In this document: positions 45,388 through 55,091 of the stretch, piece by piece | Layout of the letters: every line of letters begins with the position of its first letter | How positions within the stretch are numbered: the stretch's first letter is position 1 | DNA from: Falciphora oryzae | Taxonomy: Eukaryota; Ascomycota; Sordariomycetes; Magnaporthales; Magnaporthaceae | DNA length: 64,000 bases | Reading direction: 5' to 3' | Assembly: GCA_000733355.1 (NCBI GenBank) | Contig: JNVV01000001.1 | Location: forward strand, 1,820,423-1,884,422 | Position numbers and translations under genes: made by a program | Notes under the pieces: model-generated | Told to the model about the DNA's origin: nothing | What the model saw: only the letters and a program-made list of their open reading frames with translations | The model's database searches: none

Positions 45388-48300
45388 TCAGTGGGTAATG
45401 ACCCTGACGGCCTGGAGCACGATGCCGAACAGCAGGCCGCGGGCAACCTCTTCGACCTGCAGGCAGTCAAAGACGCGGCCCAGCGCGTCGCTGGTGGCCG
45501 ACTGGCCCATGACGCCCGATAGGGCGGCCGGCACGCCGCTCTGGATGAGCAGCCGGCGCGCGTTGACCCGCAGTTTCTCCTTCTCCTCGGCCGACAGCTC
45601 CTTGGGCCACGTGGCGAGCTCCTCGGGCGTGGGCAGCGAGTTCTCACGCAGCTTGCGCAGCTGGGCCGCGATGCCGGCGTCCGACGACGCCCCGTTGAGC
45701 ACCGAGTATTGGATCATCGACCGGATCGACTCGAGCGACGGGTTGCCGGGGCGGAGGAGGTACGACTTGGCCGCCCCTAGGAGCGTTCGCCTGAAGTTCC
45801 AGGCCGACGAGAGCGTATACAGCTCCGTGATGATGGCAAACACGAGCTCCACCGCCACGCCCGTCTCTTGCTCCGAAAGGGGCGCGAACTGCCGCGGTTT
45901 CCTGGTGCTCGGCTTCCTCGAGAGGCCACCGTTGGGCGGAGACGGGTTCATGGGCGACGGGTTCATGGGCGACGGAGACACGGCGCCGTCGCCCAATTGC
46001 GGTGGTTTGCCACCTGCTGCGTCGCCGTAATCGTCCGGCATATCGTTGGGCGGTGGTGGCAGTTTCATCCCGCTGAGACTCGTAGATGAGGGAGAGCGGA
46101 TTGGTGAGCGCGTGGGCGCCAGGCTCGGGGCCCGACTGTGCTCACGGCTGCTCAGGGCGCTCGTCGGCGACGGCCCGTCCCAGCGATCGGTCCTGAGGGG
46201 CTGGAGCCCACCATCCGTGTCAAAGCTGGGTCGCCTCTCCATCGGCGCGACTTTGCTGGGCTGCGTCGAGATGACTGAAGACCGTTGACTGTCCATGCTG
46301 TCTCGCTTCTTCAACGGAAGACTGCCGACAGAGAGGCTGGTGTCTAGTTTGGGCGACGATAGCGACAGCGACAGCCGGTTCGAGTTCGCGCCGCTAGCCG
46401 TGGCGGTGGCGGTGGTGGTAGTGTCCTGCAGAGAGCTCGTGTTCTTCCTTGAGCCTAGACCAATATTGCCTAGAACTCCCGTCACGCCGCCTACGACCAC
46501 CTTGCCGCCCTCGGCAACTCCCTTGGGCGCGCTTGTGAGCACGCCAAGGACGTTTTTGCCCATATTTTCAAACGCCTCGAACCCAGTCTTAGATGGACCA
46601 CGGGCGTGCGTCGTGTTCTTCTCGAGGAACCTCTTCATGCCCTCACTCTCGGCAAGCGGCTTATACCAGCAGGCGTCTCGGCAGTAGCGCTCAAGTTCCC
46701 CCCTAAGTGAGCTCTTGGTGTGCACCTTCCAGCTCGGCAGAGTATTATGCTGCTCGGTAAACGCGGTGGCGCCGGATATCTTCGCAATGCGGGCTAGCAC
46801 CTCGTGGAGGCTCTCAAAGTCGGAGTATTTCCTCACGATCATCCAGCCTGGATAGTGCGAGGTTGCGGGCTCGACCTGGATCAGCAGGTCCCATGAGGGC
46901 TTGCTCTTGATCCGGTTCTTGTTGTCCTGCATCCCATCGTCATGAATACTAATGACGGCGTTGTGCAGCGTCAGGGGTGGTGGTTCCTTGTTGCGCTGCT
47001 CTGAGTCGCTGAGGTCTCCATCGTCCTGTGCCGGGGGTACGAGCTGGTCGAAGTTCGTAAACTGCCCCCCTGAATCATCCCGTCTCGGAGAAGAAGGTTG
47101 ACTACTGGGTGTGTCCATCTCGGAAGAGCCAGGAGTGAGCGGTGTGTGAACCGAGTTGCGCTTGCTGGAAGCGTCCTCTCGGAACGTGTCCTTGGGTGAG
47201 GACTGTCCTGGCGAGGTCGCCGACGGAGGCTCTGTGCTTTGGGTCTTGGCAAGGTCCTGGGCCGTGTCGGGTTGCATATCTAACGTGTCGACATTCCGCT
47301 TCAGGGCGTCTGCGAGTCTCGACGACGCCTCAGCCGCGCTAGTTGACTCAGACTGCGGCTGAGGCCGTGGTTGCGCCGCGGCTTCAGCTTCTCTCTTCCT
47401 ACGAGCGTCCTCGTCGGCTATCATCTGGTTGAGTTTCCTCATCTCCTCGAGCGCCTCCATCTCTTCATCAGCCTTACTCAGCTTCTTCTTGTGAGCCATG
47501 CTCTCCTTCCGGCGGGCCTTCTCCATATCCAGCGAGTTCCGATTGCCCTTGGTCAAGCCGATGTTGCCCACGTTGCCGTCCAGATCGGCGAAGGTGCTCG
47601 GGTCTGACCCCGTCTGCATGCCGACGTCGATAGCCTGGTTGAAGTCGGGCTCTCCGGCCTCCAGAAGATGGACAATCCAGCCGTTGATCCATTCCGCCTT
47701 GGAGCAGGAGGTCAGGGTCGTCTCAAGAACAACGCCAGCCAGAATCTCGCGGAGGAAGGTCCTGGCGGGATCGCAGTCGTAGGTCGGGCGGTCCAGGAAT
47801 CCCAGAAGATCCTCGGCCACCATCCGAAGCTTGGCGGCCTGCTGCTTCTGGTTCAACAGATTGGCGAGATTCGAGTCGGGGTTGGCGGCGAGGTAGCTGT
47901 AGATGGCATCGGCGGCCGTCCGTGAGCCGTCGGCGGGCAGATCGGCGAGCGCGGTGGCCAGTTCGGAGAAGAATACGATTACGATGGAGGATGAGTTGGT
48001 CAGGAAATCGAGGAACGTGTCGGCGGGCCGCTTCTTGCTGAGGCGGTTGGAGACGGACAGGAGGAACGAGGTGAGGACCTTCCGGCACGACAGGGCGAAG
48101 GCCTTGTCGGAGGGCACGATGGGCGCATACCACCAGTTCACGTAGTCTCGGATGACGGCGTCCACGAGGCCGTTCAGAGCATCGCGTGTCTCGGGCTGGA
48201 AATCCTCGAATCCGCGGAGGGGAGCAGCATCCTCGCCGTCTTTGCCGTCCGCCCCTGCAGCAGCGCTCAAGGCGCCCTTGTAGTCTAGGATCCGCGTAAG

Positions 48301-48705
48301 CGCATCGACGCCCTTCTCGCCCCTGACGTTCCTGGCAACCTCCGGGTTCCGGGCCTCCCACGATATAACGCCGACGGCACCAGCAAAGGCACCGATCAGC
48401 AGAAGGCCGACCTGGCCGAGGATGAAGTATGTGACGGCCGCAAGCCCGACTGCGATGGCGCCAAGCGTTTCTGGGGTGGCGGTGGAAAGGAATTGTATTA
48501 TTTTATTGGTGATATTGCCGTCGCTGCCGTCGTCGCCGTGCCTGCCGTCGCTGTCGGTCTTGTCCTCGGGCTTCTCCGTGACTTCATCCGCCTCGGGCGG
48601 GGATGTCGGCGGCGCTGGCGGTGCCAGGGTTGGGATTTCGGGGACCGCAACGTCGTGCGCCTTGTCGGCCACCCCTATCGCGGTCGCCGTGCTGTCTGGA
48701 TCCAT
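45388..48705 (-). CDS. PXA-PX-Nexin_C sorting-nexin-like protein (Mdm1/SNX-type)
   Basis: Intronless, 1,105 residues from the ATG at 48705; the frame extends 12 codons upstream, but only to a GTG. An acidic, Pro-rich N-terminus is followed by a two-segment hydrophobic hairpin (about 78-115: LGAIAVGLAAVTYFILG, LLLIGAFAGAVGVI), a PXA domain (about 165-400, beginning DAVIRDYVNWWYAPIV), a charged coiled coil (RRKESMAHKKKLSKADEEME), a PX domain with IVRKYSDF near residue 625, a Ser-rich linker with an MNPSP repeat, and a Nexin_C domain (about 945-1105). PX domains bind phosphoinositides. This layout matches the Mdm1/SNX13-14-19-25 family, which tethers the ER to vacuoles or endosomes, but I see no RGS domain. 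The tether role is inferred. Confidence 0.88.
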   Translation of the reverse strand: MDPDSTATAIGVADKAHDVAVPEIPTLAPPAPPTSPPEADEVTEKPEDKTDSDGRHGDDGSDGNITNKIIQFLSTATPETLGAIAVGLAAVTYFILGQVGLLLIGAFAGAVGVISWEARNPEVARNVRGEKGVDALTRILDYKGALSAAAGADGKDGEDAAPLRGFEDFQPETRDALNGLVDAVIRDYVNWWYAPIVPSDKAFALSCRKVLTSFLLSVSNRLSKKRPADTFLDFLTNSSSIVIVFFSELATALADLPADGSRTAADAIYSYLAANPDSNLANLLNQKQQAAKLRMVAEDLLGFLDRPTYDCDPARTFLREILAGVVLETTLTSCSKAEWINGWIVHLLEAGEPDFNQAIDVGMQTGSDPSTFADLDGNVGNIGLTKGNRNSLDMEKARRKESMAHKKKLSKADEEMEALEEMRKLNQMIADEDARRKREAEAAAQPRPQPQSESTSAAEASSRLADALKRNVDTLDMQPDTAQDLAKTQSTEPPSATSPGQSSPKDTFREDASSKRNSVHTPLTPGSSEMDTPSSQPSSPRRDDSGGQFTNFDQLVPPAQDDGDLSDSEQRNKEPPPLTLHNAVISIHDDGMQDNKNRIKSKPSWDLLIQVEPATSHYPGWMIVRKYSDFESLHEVLARIAKISGATAFTEQHNTLPSWKVHTKSSLRGELERYCRDACWYKPLAESEGMKRFLEKNTTHARGPSKTGFEAFENMGKNVLGVLTSAPKGVAEGGKVVVGGVTGVLGNIGLGSRKNTSSLQDTTTTATATASGANSNRLSLSLSSPKLDTSLSVGSLPLKKRDSMDSQRSSVISTQPSKVAPMERRPSFDTDGGLQPLRTDRWDGPSPTSALSSREHSRAPSLAPTRSPIRSPSSTSLSGMKLPPPPNDMPDDYGDAAGGKPPQLGDGAVSPSPMNPSPMNPSPPNGGLSRKPSTRKPRQFAPLSEQETGVAVELVFAIITELYTLSSAWNFRRTLLGAAKSYLLRPGNPSLESIRSMIQYSVLNGASSDAGIAAQLRKLRENSLPTPEELATWPKELSAEEKEKLRVNARRLLIQSGVPAALSGVMGQSATSDALGRVFDCLQVEEVARGLLFGIVLQAVRVITH

Positions 48706-50997
48706 GTCTAATTTTGCCTGCTCGAGATTCGTTTTGCGCACCCAGGGCGCATCTTAAAGCAGGTTCATGAGAAGCCAATGGCGCGATAGTCGATCTGGAC
48801 TAGACCGGACGATCGTGTGCTGGGCGCGTCCGTGCCAGTGGAGGAACGAAGCGGTTATCGTCGAGGGATCCGTCGGTGACAGAATGGAACGGGTGTCAAG
48901 CTGGCGTAGGCAGCTATAGCGTTATAATGGATGGTGGTATCAAAACGTTTCTCAGCTCTCGACGCTCACAAAGGAGAGGCGGCCATCGTCACGGTTTGCG
49001 CTTTTGGTTTCGAAAGCAGGTCGAGTCCAGACCAGGCCCCCCCGGATTTCGCAAGAAGCCAAGTCGACGGCATGGGTTTTAAGGGGTTCCATTCCTGAAC
49101 CGCTGTCCGGAGCCAATCCCAGAGGCCTCGAACCAATCTCACATCATCAAATCAGGATCCCTGCAGCACCCGTCCGTCTCAGCGGCGCGCCTGGTCCGAG
49201 CGCCCCATCCGCAACCTGCCCCACCGTTTCACCTCAACTGCTCTAGGAAACTCCGTCGTTGCGTCGTCCATGTCCAGCGCCCGATTGAGTTCCCTCGCCC
49301 CCGTTGCAGTCGATTCAGGCACCGCTCTCCCGCCGTTTCCCATCGCTGCCAACCCCGGGTTTCAGCCGCCCATCGCTGCCAGTCGTGCTGGTGATCCGGG
49401 TATTTGCAGCTCTGGGGTCCTCATTTTAGTGGAATTGGCTCCCTGGCTAGAGTGGGGGACGCGACGTCTCATCCAATTTCCCGGTCTCTGGTGTTTGTCT
49501 TCCAAGTGGCTTTCCAAGCAGAATCAGCCCAGCGCCGCCTCCTCGGAACCGGAGAGGGGTGACTCCCCACGGCCGGCTACTGTGCACCCCAGCGTCATCC
49601 ATCCATCATCCGTCCTGCCGTTCCATGCCCGATGCTTTCCGGGCTCTCACCTGCTGAGTATACTGTACCAATGAACACAAATGAGATAGGGTATGAGTAT
49701 TAGTGCACGCGTTTGGTTGGCAAACCGAGTGTGCTGGCGTACGACGATCCTTCTCTTCTTGCTCTTACTCTTTGTCGACCTGTGGCCAACTTGCGGCTAC
49801 GAGCCTGGAGCCAACGGCCTGCACGACTGCCTGCTGCATGCTCATCGCTAGGTTCTGGGTTGTGCGTCGTGGTTATTGCACAGCCTTGTCCGGCAGTGTA
49901 CCTTGCCCTTCTCTGCCCTTGGTCCAATGGGTGCCGTCTCTCAACATGGCCAACCAACAAATGCTGCCAAGTAGTCCTACTCACGTTGGTTCTGCCTCCT
50001 TAGGTAGCAAGTATCACTTGTACATCAGCGCCGCCCTTGGGCCTTGACCTCAACCCTATGGCCTAAACCCGTATGCCTGGATCTGCTGGCCAAGGTTCCA
50101 CCGCGTGCTGTCACAACCGCAGACGCCACGACGCGTGGGAGGCCGCTCCCGTCACAGCACAGAAAAAGGCAACGGCTGCCTGCTGTTGAGGGCTCCTGGA
50201 AGATGCTTCTGCAGCCATTTTGGAATGCAGAAAAACAGGAACATCACAGATGCAGAGTAGCAACATGGCATGTGCATGACGGCGAAAACTCGCACGCCAA
50301 GCAGTTCGCCCCGAGCTACTGCACATGTGGTCCGGCTGCCGTTCCATCTGCTCCTCGGGCACTATTCCTCAACACTCCGGTATTCTTTGTTCTTTGTCGC
50401 TCACTGTGTCACGGACCGCATTTTTGTGTTCACCGCACCAAACCTTGTCACCTTTGCGAGGTGATTGTGTCCTGGGCTGGGCTGAAAAGGGGTATACACA
50501 GGAAAGAAACCGTGTGTTGCTTGACACACAAGGGCCGCCACACATGCCTAGGTATGCAAGAACCCGGCTCTCGTGGAACCCTTTGAGGTGTGTGGTTTGT
50601 TCGGTTTGTTCATTGATGCCAAAGAAACGATCTCCGCCTGGCCATGAGATGGTGTTGGTGACATCTTTGTCTGCCCTACCTGTCCAGCAGGCCTCTCTGG
50701 GCATATCATGAGACGAATAGGTCAAACCAGAATCAGTGCGACAGCAAGAAGAAGGAAAAAAAGGCATGCCACGAGTAGGCAGCTGGCCGCCGCTTGCCTT
50801 TTGTTACCCACGAGAATCAACGCCATGGCTCTATCCCCTGGAGTAGAAATGTCGGTATTGTGCTTTGTATGGTTGCGACCTACTTATTTAAATAAACACA
50901 TAATCTCTGTTTGTCTCCAAATTATCCTTACAGTCTTTGTTTCATCGTCTGTTACTGATTCCAAGTTCCCTGCTTCTGCCCGTCTTTATCCCCTTCC
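48706..50997. other. Divergent promoter region, 2.3 kb, no gene
   Basis: This carries the promoters of the PX-protein gene (minus) and the pseudokinase gene (plus). The longest open frame (50,044-50,586, 180 codons) is rich in Cys, His and Arg, matches nothing I know and lacks a recognisable domain. Confidence 0.45.
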
Positions 50998-53756
50998 ATG
51001 ATGTCTAGGCGCATACCCCAAGACGAGGTGGAGGAGAGGCCGATGCTCTCAGGGCCACCCCGAGAGCCCTTGGATGTCTCTTCTTACATGGAGGAGCAGT
51101 CGATTTATCAGTATATGTCCGAACCCACCGCACGATCTCTCGACCTCGCCGCTTTGTCGGAGAGATACTCAACCCACCAGTACATATCCGGTCATGTCGG
51201 CCCCAACTGCTTTGACCTAGTACGGGATCTCAGCCGAGCAGGACCATAGTCAGTTGCGCTGCTAGACACCTCATCCCCTTTCTTGCCTCGAGCAACGAAG
51301 GCACTGACCGTGACTCCAGCATCTATGATATGGTGTATATCAGGTCTCCTACCCCTCGAAGATGGTTCGCGCGCAAACAGGTCTCGAGCTGCCAGTCCAC
51401 CCGAGCCGAGCAGGAAGACTTGTTCGTCGAGCTCGCGAGCCTCCGGGCACTGCGTCACCAGCATGTGGCCAGGATAGCAGGGAGCTACACGGACCTAGCA
51501 AGCGTTGCGTACCTGATGGAGCCCGTCTCGGAGCTCAGCCTCGAGACCTACCTGGACCTCAAGAGCAGCCGCGACGAAAGCAACCGGCGTTTTGTCCAGC
51601 AGTCCTTTGGCTGCCTCGCAGGGGCAGTCAGCTACATGCACCGGCCTGGCATCAGCATCCGGCACCTGTCGGCGCGGAAGATCTTCGTCTCGGCCCAATA
51701 CAGGCTATTCCTCAGCGCCTTCGGGGCCACGCCCCAGCATCCTCCTGAGGCCGAGTACGCCGCACCCGAGTCGGCGACCCAAGGCCGAGATCACCTAGCC
51801 AGCGACGTATGGGACCTCGGCGTCGTGTTCCTGAAGATAACCATGTGGCTTCTTGGGGCCCCTCCGAGTGTCCTTCCGATGTGGCTAGACTTCCTATCTA
51901 GTCAGACCGGAAGCAGGGCTCAGCTATGCGAATATCTGGCCGATATACTGGAATGGATGGAGGTTCAGACCCGCCCCAACCGCGCCTACAGTGAGCGCTA
52001 CAAGAAGCTGGTCACTCTGGTCCCGAGCCTCCTACACAGCAAACCACATCGGCGGCCGGCTTCGCACGAAGTGGTTGGAGAGGTGCTCAGCTGGCAAGAC
52101 TGGCCCGAGTTCTGCTGCGCAGAGTGTCGCGAAGAGTCTCGGGCGTCGGATCATGGCAGAAGTCAGCTGTGGGCAGACCCAGTGCCCCTGAGGACCTTGG
52201 CGTGGGGACATGCGCCGAGAGGCATGGAAGCTCGTCCATCTGCTCCTCAAGTGGCCGACCGCCCCTGGGCTTTCCAGGTCAGGGCCATACCTGGTATCGA
52301 CAGCAACAACACCCAACTCCTTCAGCCGCCGACGTGGTTGAGTTCCATGGGGCCTTTGGCTGGGACCTGGCTTAACAACGTGCCAGGTGAAGAGCGCGAC
52401 ACAGTATCGGCTTTCCCTCAATATGCTCAACATGCCATCCTGCCGCCTATCGCGACCAGCAGAAGCGCGTTGGAGTATCACGCTGGTTCCGGCAATCCTT
52501 CACCTATCTTCAGCTCCACCGAGGCATACAGTAGTGACTCAAGCACAGACGCGAGCTCAGATAGGGGGTCATTGCGCTATGAGGCCACGAGCGTCCCGGA
52601 GTCCACTCCAGCAACCACCTTCTCAACATTAGCAGAGCCGTTAGATGGAGCGGCATATTGCGCTCCGGAAGATCTGCACGAGACAGCTGGACCATATGGT
52701 GATGCTAATGTGGACAGTGGCCAATGGCAGTTTTCGCCATCCCAGTCGCCTTCGCCGTCCCCAGCTGCCTTCTGGCCCCCTGCCCAAGCATCCCGAAACG
52801 ACCTGCCTACGGCTTCCTCGGCTACTAATACGAGAAACACCCGGTCATCTGCTCCGGGGAGGACGCGTCGGTCCAATGACACAAGCAACGGGAAACAGGT
52901 AGGCTGGCTGCCGATCATGATGTTCGTACCGGACGCCACAATCACCAAGAACCTCATCGATTGCTGCGCCAACTCGCGAAGCAAGCCGCTCCGGCAGCTC
53001 CTGGAAGAGGCCATCAGCAGGGGGCTCACCCGGAGCTGCCGCAAAGCCCTGCTCCACGCCGTGGCGGGCGCGAGCAGTCGGCACAACCGGTGCGCGCGCG
53101 TCGTGCTCGGCCGCATGGACGACGTGGTGGACATGGTCAACAGGGTCGACGGGGCCCGCGGCAAGACGGCGCTGGGCCTCGCCGTCGAGCACCCGGACTT
53201 TGACGGCTACGACAAGCTCGCGCGGCTCCTGCTGGACCACGGCGCAGACCCCAACATCCCGGACCGACAGGACGTCTACCCCGTCACAGGACTGCTGATG
53301 TCTGCTCTTGGAGTACAAGCAACCCTGTTTGAGGGCGGCGGCAGAGGGTCGGCCGAGCGCGTGACGATGTGGAGGCAGTCCCAGCGGCATCCCCTGCCCC
53401 GCCAGCGTCCCCTGATGAGCGCTCGCCGCCTCCAAGTGCTGAAGCTTATCTTGAACTCCCCGAGCGGCGTCTACCTGGACGTCTACGCTCCTGGCGACAC
53501 GGGGGATCGGCCGCTGCACCTTGCGGCACGCGGGCTCTTCGTAGGTGCCGTGGCGCTGCTGCTGCGCTATGGTGCGCGTGCTGAGGAGCGGAACGCGGAG
53601 AGAAAGACGCCTCTACAGGTGGCAGTAGAATCAGGGCGGCTTTGGGGGGCATCTGGTGGCGCCGCTGCGGCGCGGGACGTCGTTAGACTTCTGGTTGACG
53701 CCGGTGCAACTGTCCCACCCGAGCTTCAAGGGGATCCTTCTGTGAATGGCATATGA
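50998..53756 (+). CDS. Degenerate protein kinase (pseudokinase) fused to ankyrin repeats
   Basis: Two exons, 50998-51248 and 51320-53756, giving 895 residues. The donor (TA|GTCAGT) removes what would otherwise be a stop codon, and the join reads GPYIYDMVYIRS. The kinase-like domain covers about residues 70-350: a possible ATP lysine K103 (WFARKQ), an alphaC segment (EQEDLFVELASLRALRHQH), and LMEPVSELSLETYLDL. The catalytic loop reads IRHLSARKIFV, so the HRD aspartate position is Ser201, and the DFG motif reads AFG (Ala217). YAAPES and SDVWDLGVVF, the structural motifs, are kept. A Ser/Pro-rich linker leads to ankyrin repeats at about 640-890 (KLARLLLDHGADPN, RPLHLAARGLFVGAVALLLRYGA, VVRLLVDAGA). 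A scaffold or signalling role is likely; no target is known. Confidence 0.85.
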
Positions 53757-54289
53757 TTGTGGTGGAGCAGTCATGAGACCGTTTACGAGCTTGGAGAGTT
53801 CCTGTAGTATACGATATGATAAAGCTGGGGAGTATCAGGCTCTTCGATGCTGTACACTTGCCATGTCTCCTATTTCTACTTTTGAACGGGCTTCAGCGAT
53901 CGCGCCCAGAGATCCAGTACTAAACTCAGGCTTCATAGCGGGTATCAAGCCGCGGTTAGAATCAAAACCCCTAGACATTTCGTCAACTGACAGGTAGTTT
54001 AGCGCAAAGAAGACTGTCCAGCTTGGACTTACCTTCACGATCATGAACGAAAAGGGGTCAATTTGGGCTATAAGGACGGAAAGAGATGGAAAAGGATGAG
54101 AGGGTGCGATCCAGCTAATTAGGTAATGTATTGCAAGAAAGAGCAAAGCGAAACAAGGGGGAAAACAGGAAAAGACGGCAGAAAAAGGAAAGGTGTTGGC
54201 GACTAAGAAACGCTTTGGCAAGACTAGCTCAAAGTACCCGCGACTTGCTGGGCCCCAACCAGATCCCATGCCCAGGGAATCTTAATCAG
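53757..54289. other. 3' side of the pseudokinase gene
   Basis: No gene seen. Confidence 0.4.
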
Positions 54290-54310
54290 GACGGTAACCA
54301 CGCCCTAGGC

Positions 54311-54573
54311 ACGTCGGCCGGCGCGCCCCAGCCCGCCGTCGAGGTCAAGCCGGTCTCGGTCCCCGAGCTCGGCTACTCGGCCGCCTCGGTTCCGCCGCAG
54401 GGCGAGATCCTGATCCGGGGCCCTGCCGTCGCGCGCAGCTACTACCGGAACCCGGACGGCACGGCCAGGGTGTTTTCGGCCGACGGCTGGTTCCGCACGG
54501 GCGACGTGGGCGAGTTCGACGCCGCCGACGGCCACCTAAGTGTGCGTCAAGAACCTCGTCAAGCTCTAGGACT
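54311..54573 (+). pseudogene. Decayed fragment of a long-chain acyl-CoA synthetase
   Basis: About 80 residues of one frame match the middle of AMP-binding long-chain acyl-CoA synthetases. GAPQPAVEVKPVSVPELGY is followed by GEILIRGPAVARSYYRNP, GWFRTGDVGEF (the conserved TGD motif) and DAADGHL. The frame then shifts: the expected VKNLVKL continues in another frame and at once meets TAG where the family has CAG. Nothing upstream encodes the N-terminal half with the P-loop-like AMP-binding motif, and the adenylate C-domain is missing. It is therefore an isolated relic, not a gene. It may come from a duplicated copy; C-to-T decay (CAG to TAG) would fit RIP, but one base proves nothing. Confidence 0.75.
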
Positions 54574-54664
54574 TGGTGACCACCACCTAAAAGTTAATAG
54601 CAGGGCCATCGGGGAAAAGTTCAAGCAGGAAATTGGGTCGTGCCCCTGGCCAACAAAACCGTAG

Positions 54665-55091
54665 GAGGAGGCGCGCTATTCGGGCCGTGGTTGGGACCAT
54701 CAGTCTCGTCTGTTGGAGTGGACATCAAGATTATCTCCAGTTCTTATGAAAGCCGGCAGTTGAACGGCTAAAAGCGCTGTGGTTATTGTGCGAAGTATGA
54801 ACCATCCATCATGATAATATAAGGAGGTACCTCTAGGTATGTAATTGATGCTAGCCATATGATGAAAACCGTCGCTCCATGTCGATGCAGCAGAATTCGA
54901 AGGTGACGAAGAAAGATGGGCAAAATGTTGCACATCCTTGAATATGCCGAGGCACCGGCTTCAGAGCCGCCCGCCCCGTCTTGCAACAAAAGGGAACATA
55001 TGTAGGCAAAGTGCGGGGGCCCAGCCCAGCCTGAGTATCCTAGGGTGAGCTGCGGTCCCGTCAAGGAGAGAAACTCAACCGTGCAATGGTC
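54665..55091. other. 3' side of the deubiquitinase gene
   Basis: No gene seen between the synthetase relic and the stop codon of the deubiquitinase gene. Confidence 0.4.

Noticed and set aside
48706..48741. Longer N-terminus of the PX-domain protein
   Set aside because: The extra 12 codons begin with GTG, not ATG. The ATG at 48705 is the first real start.
50044..50586. 180-codon open frame on the plus strand
   Set aside because: Rich in Cys, His and Arg in no ordered pattern, no domain, no splice partners, and located in a divergent promoter region. GC-rich DNA often leaves such frames open.
54131..54664. Open frame covering the acyl-CoA synthetase fragment, as a real 177-residue gene
   Set aside because: Only about 80 residues match the family. 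The frame shifts within the conserved core, and both the N-terminal half and the C-terminal domain are absent, so it is called a relic.
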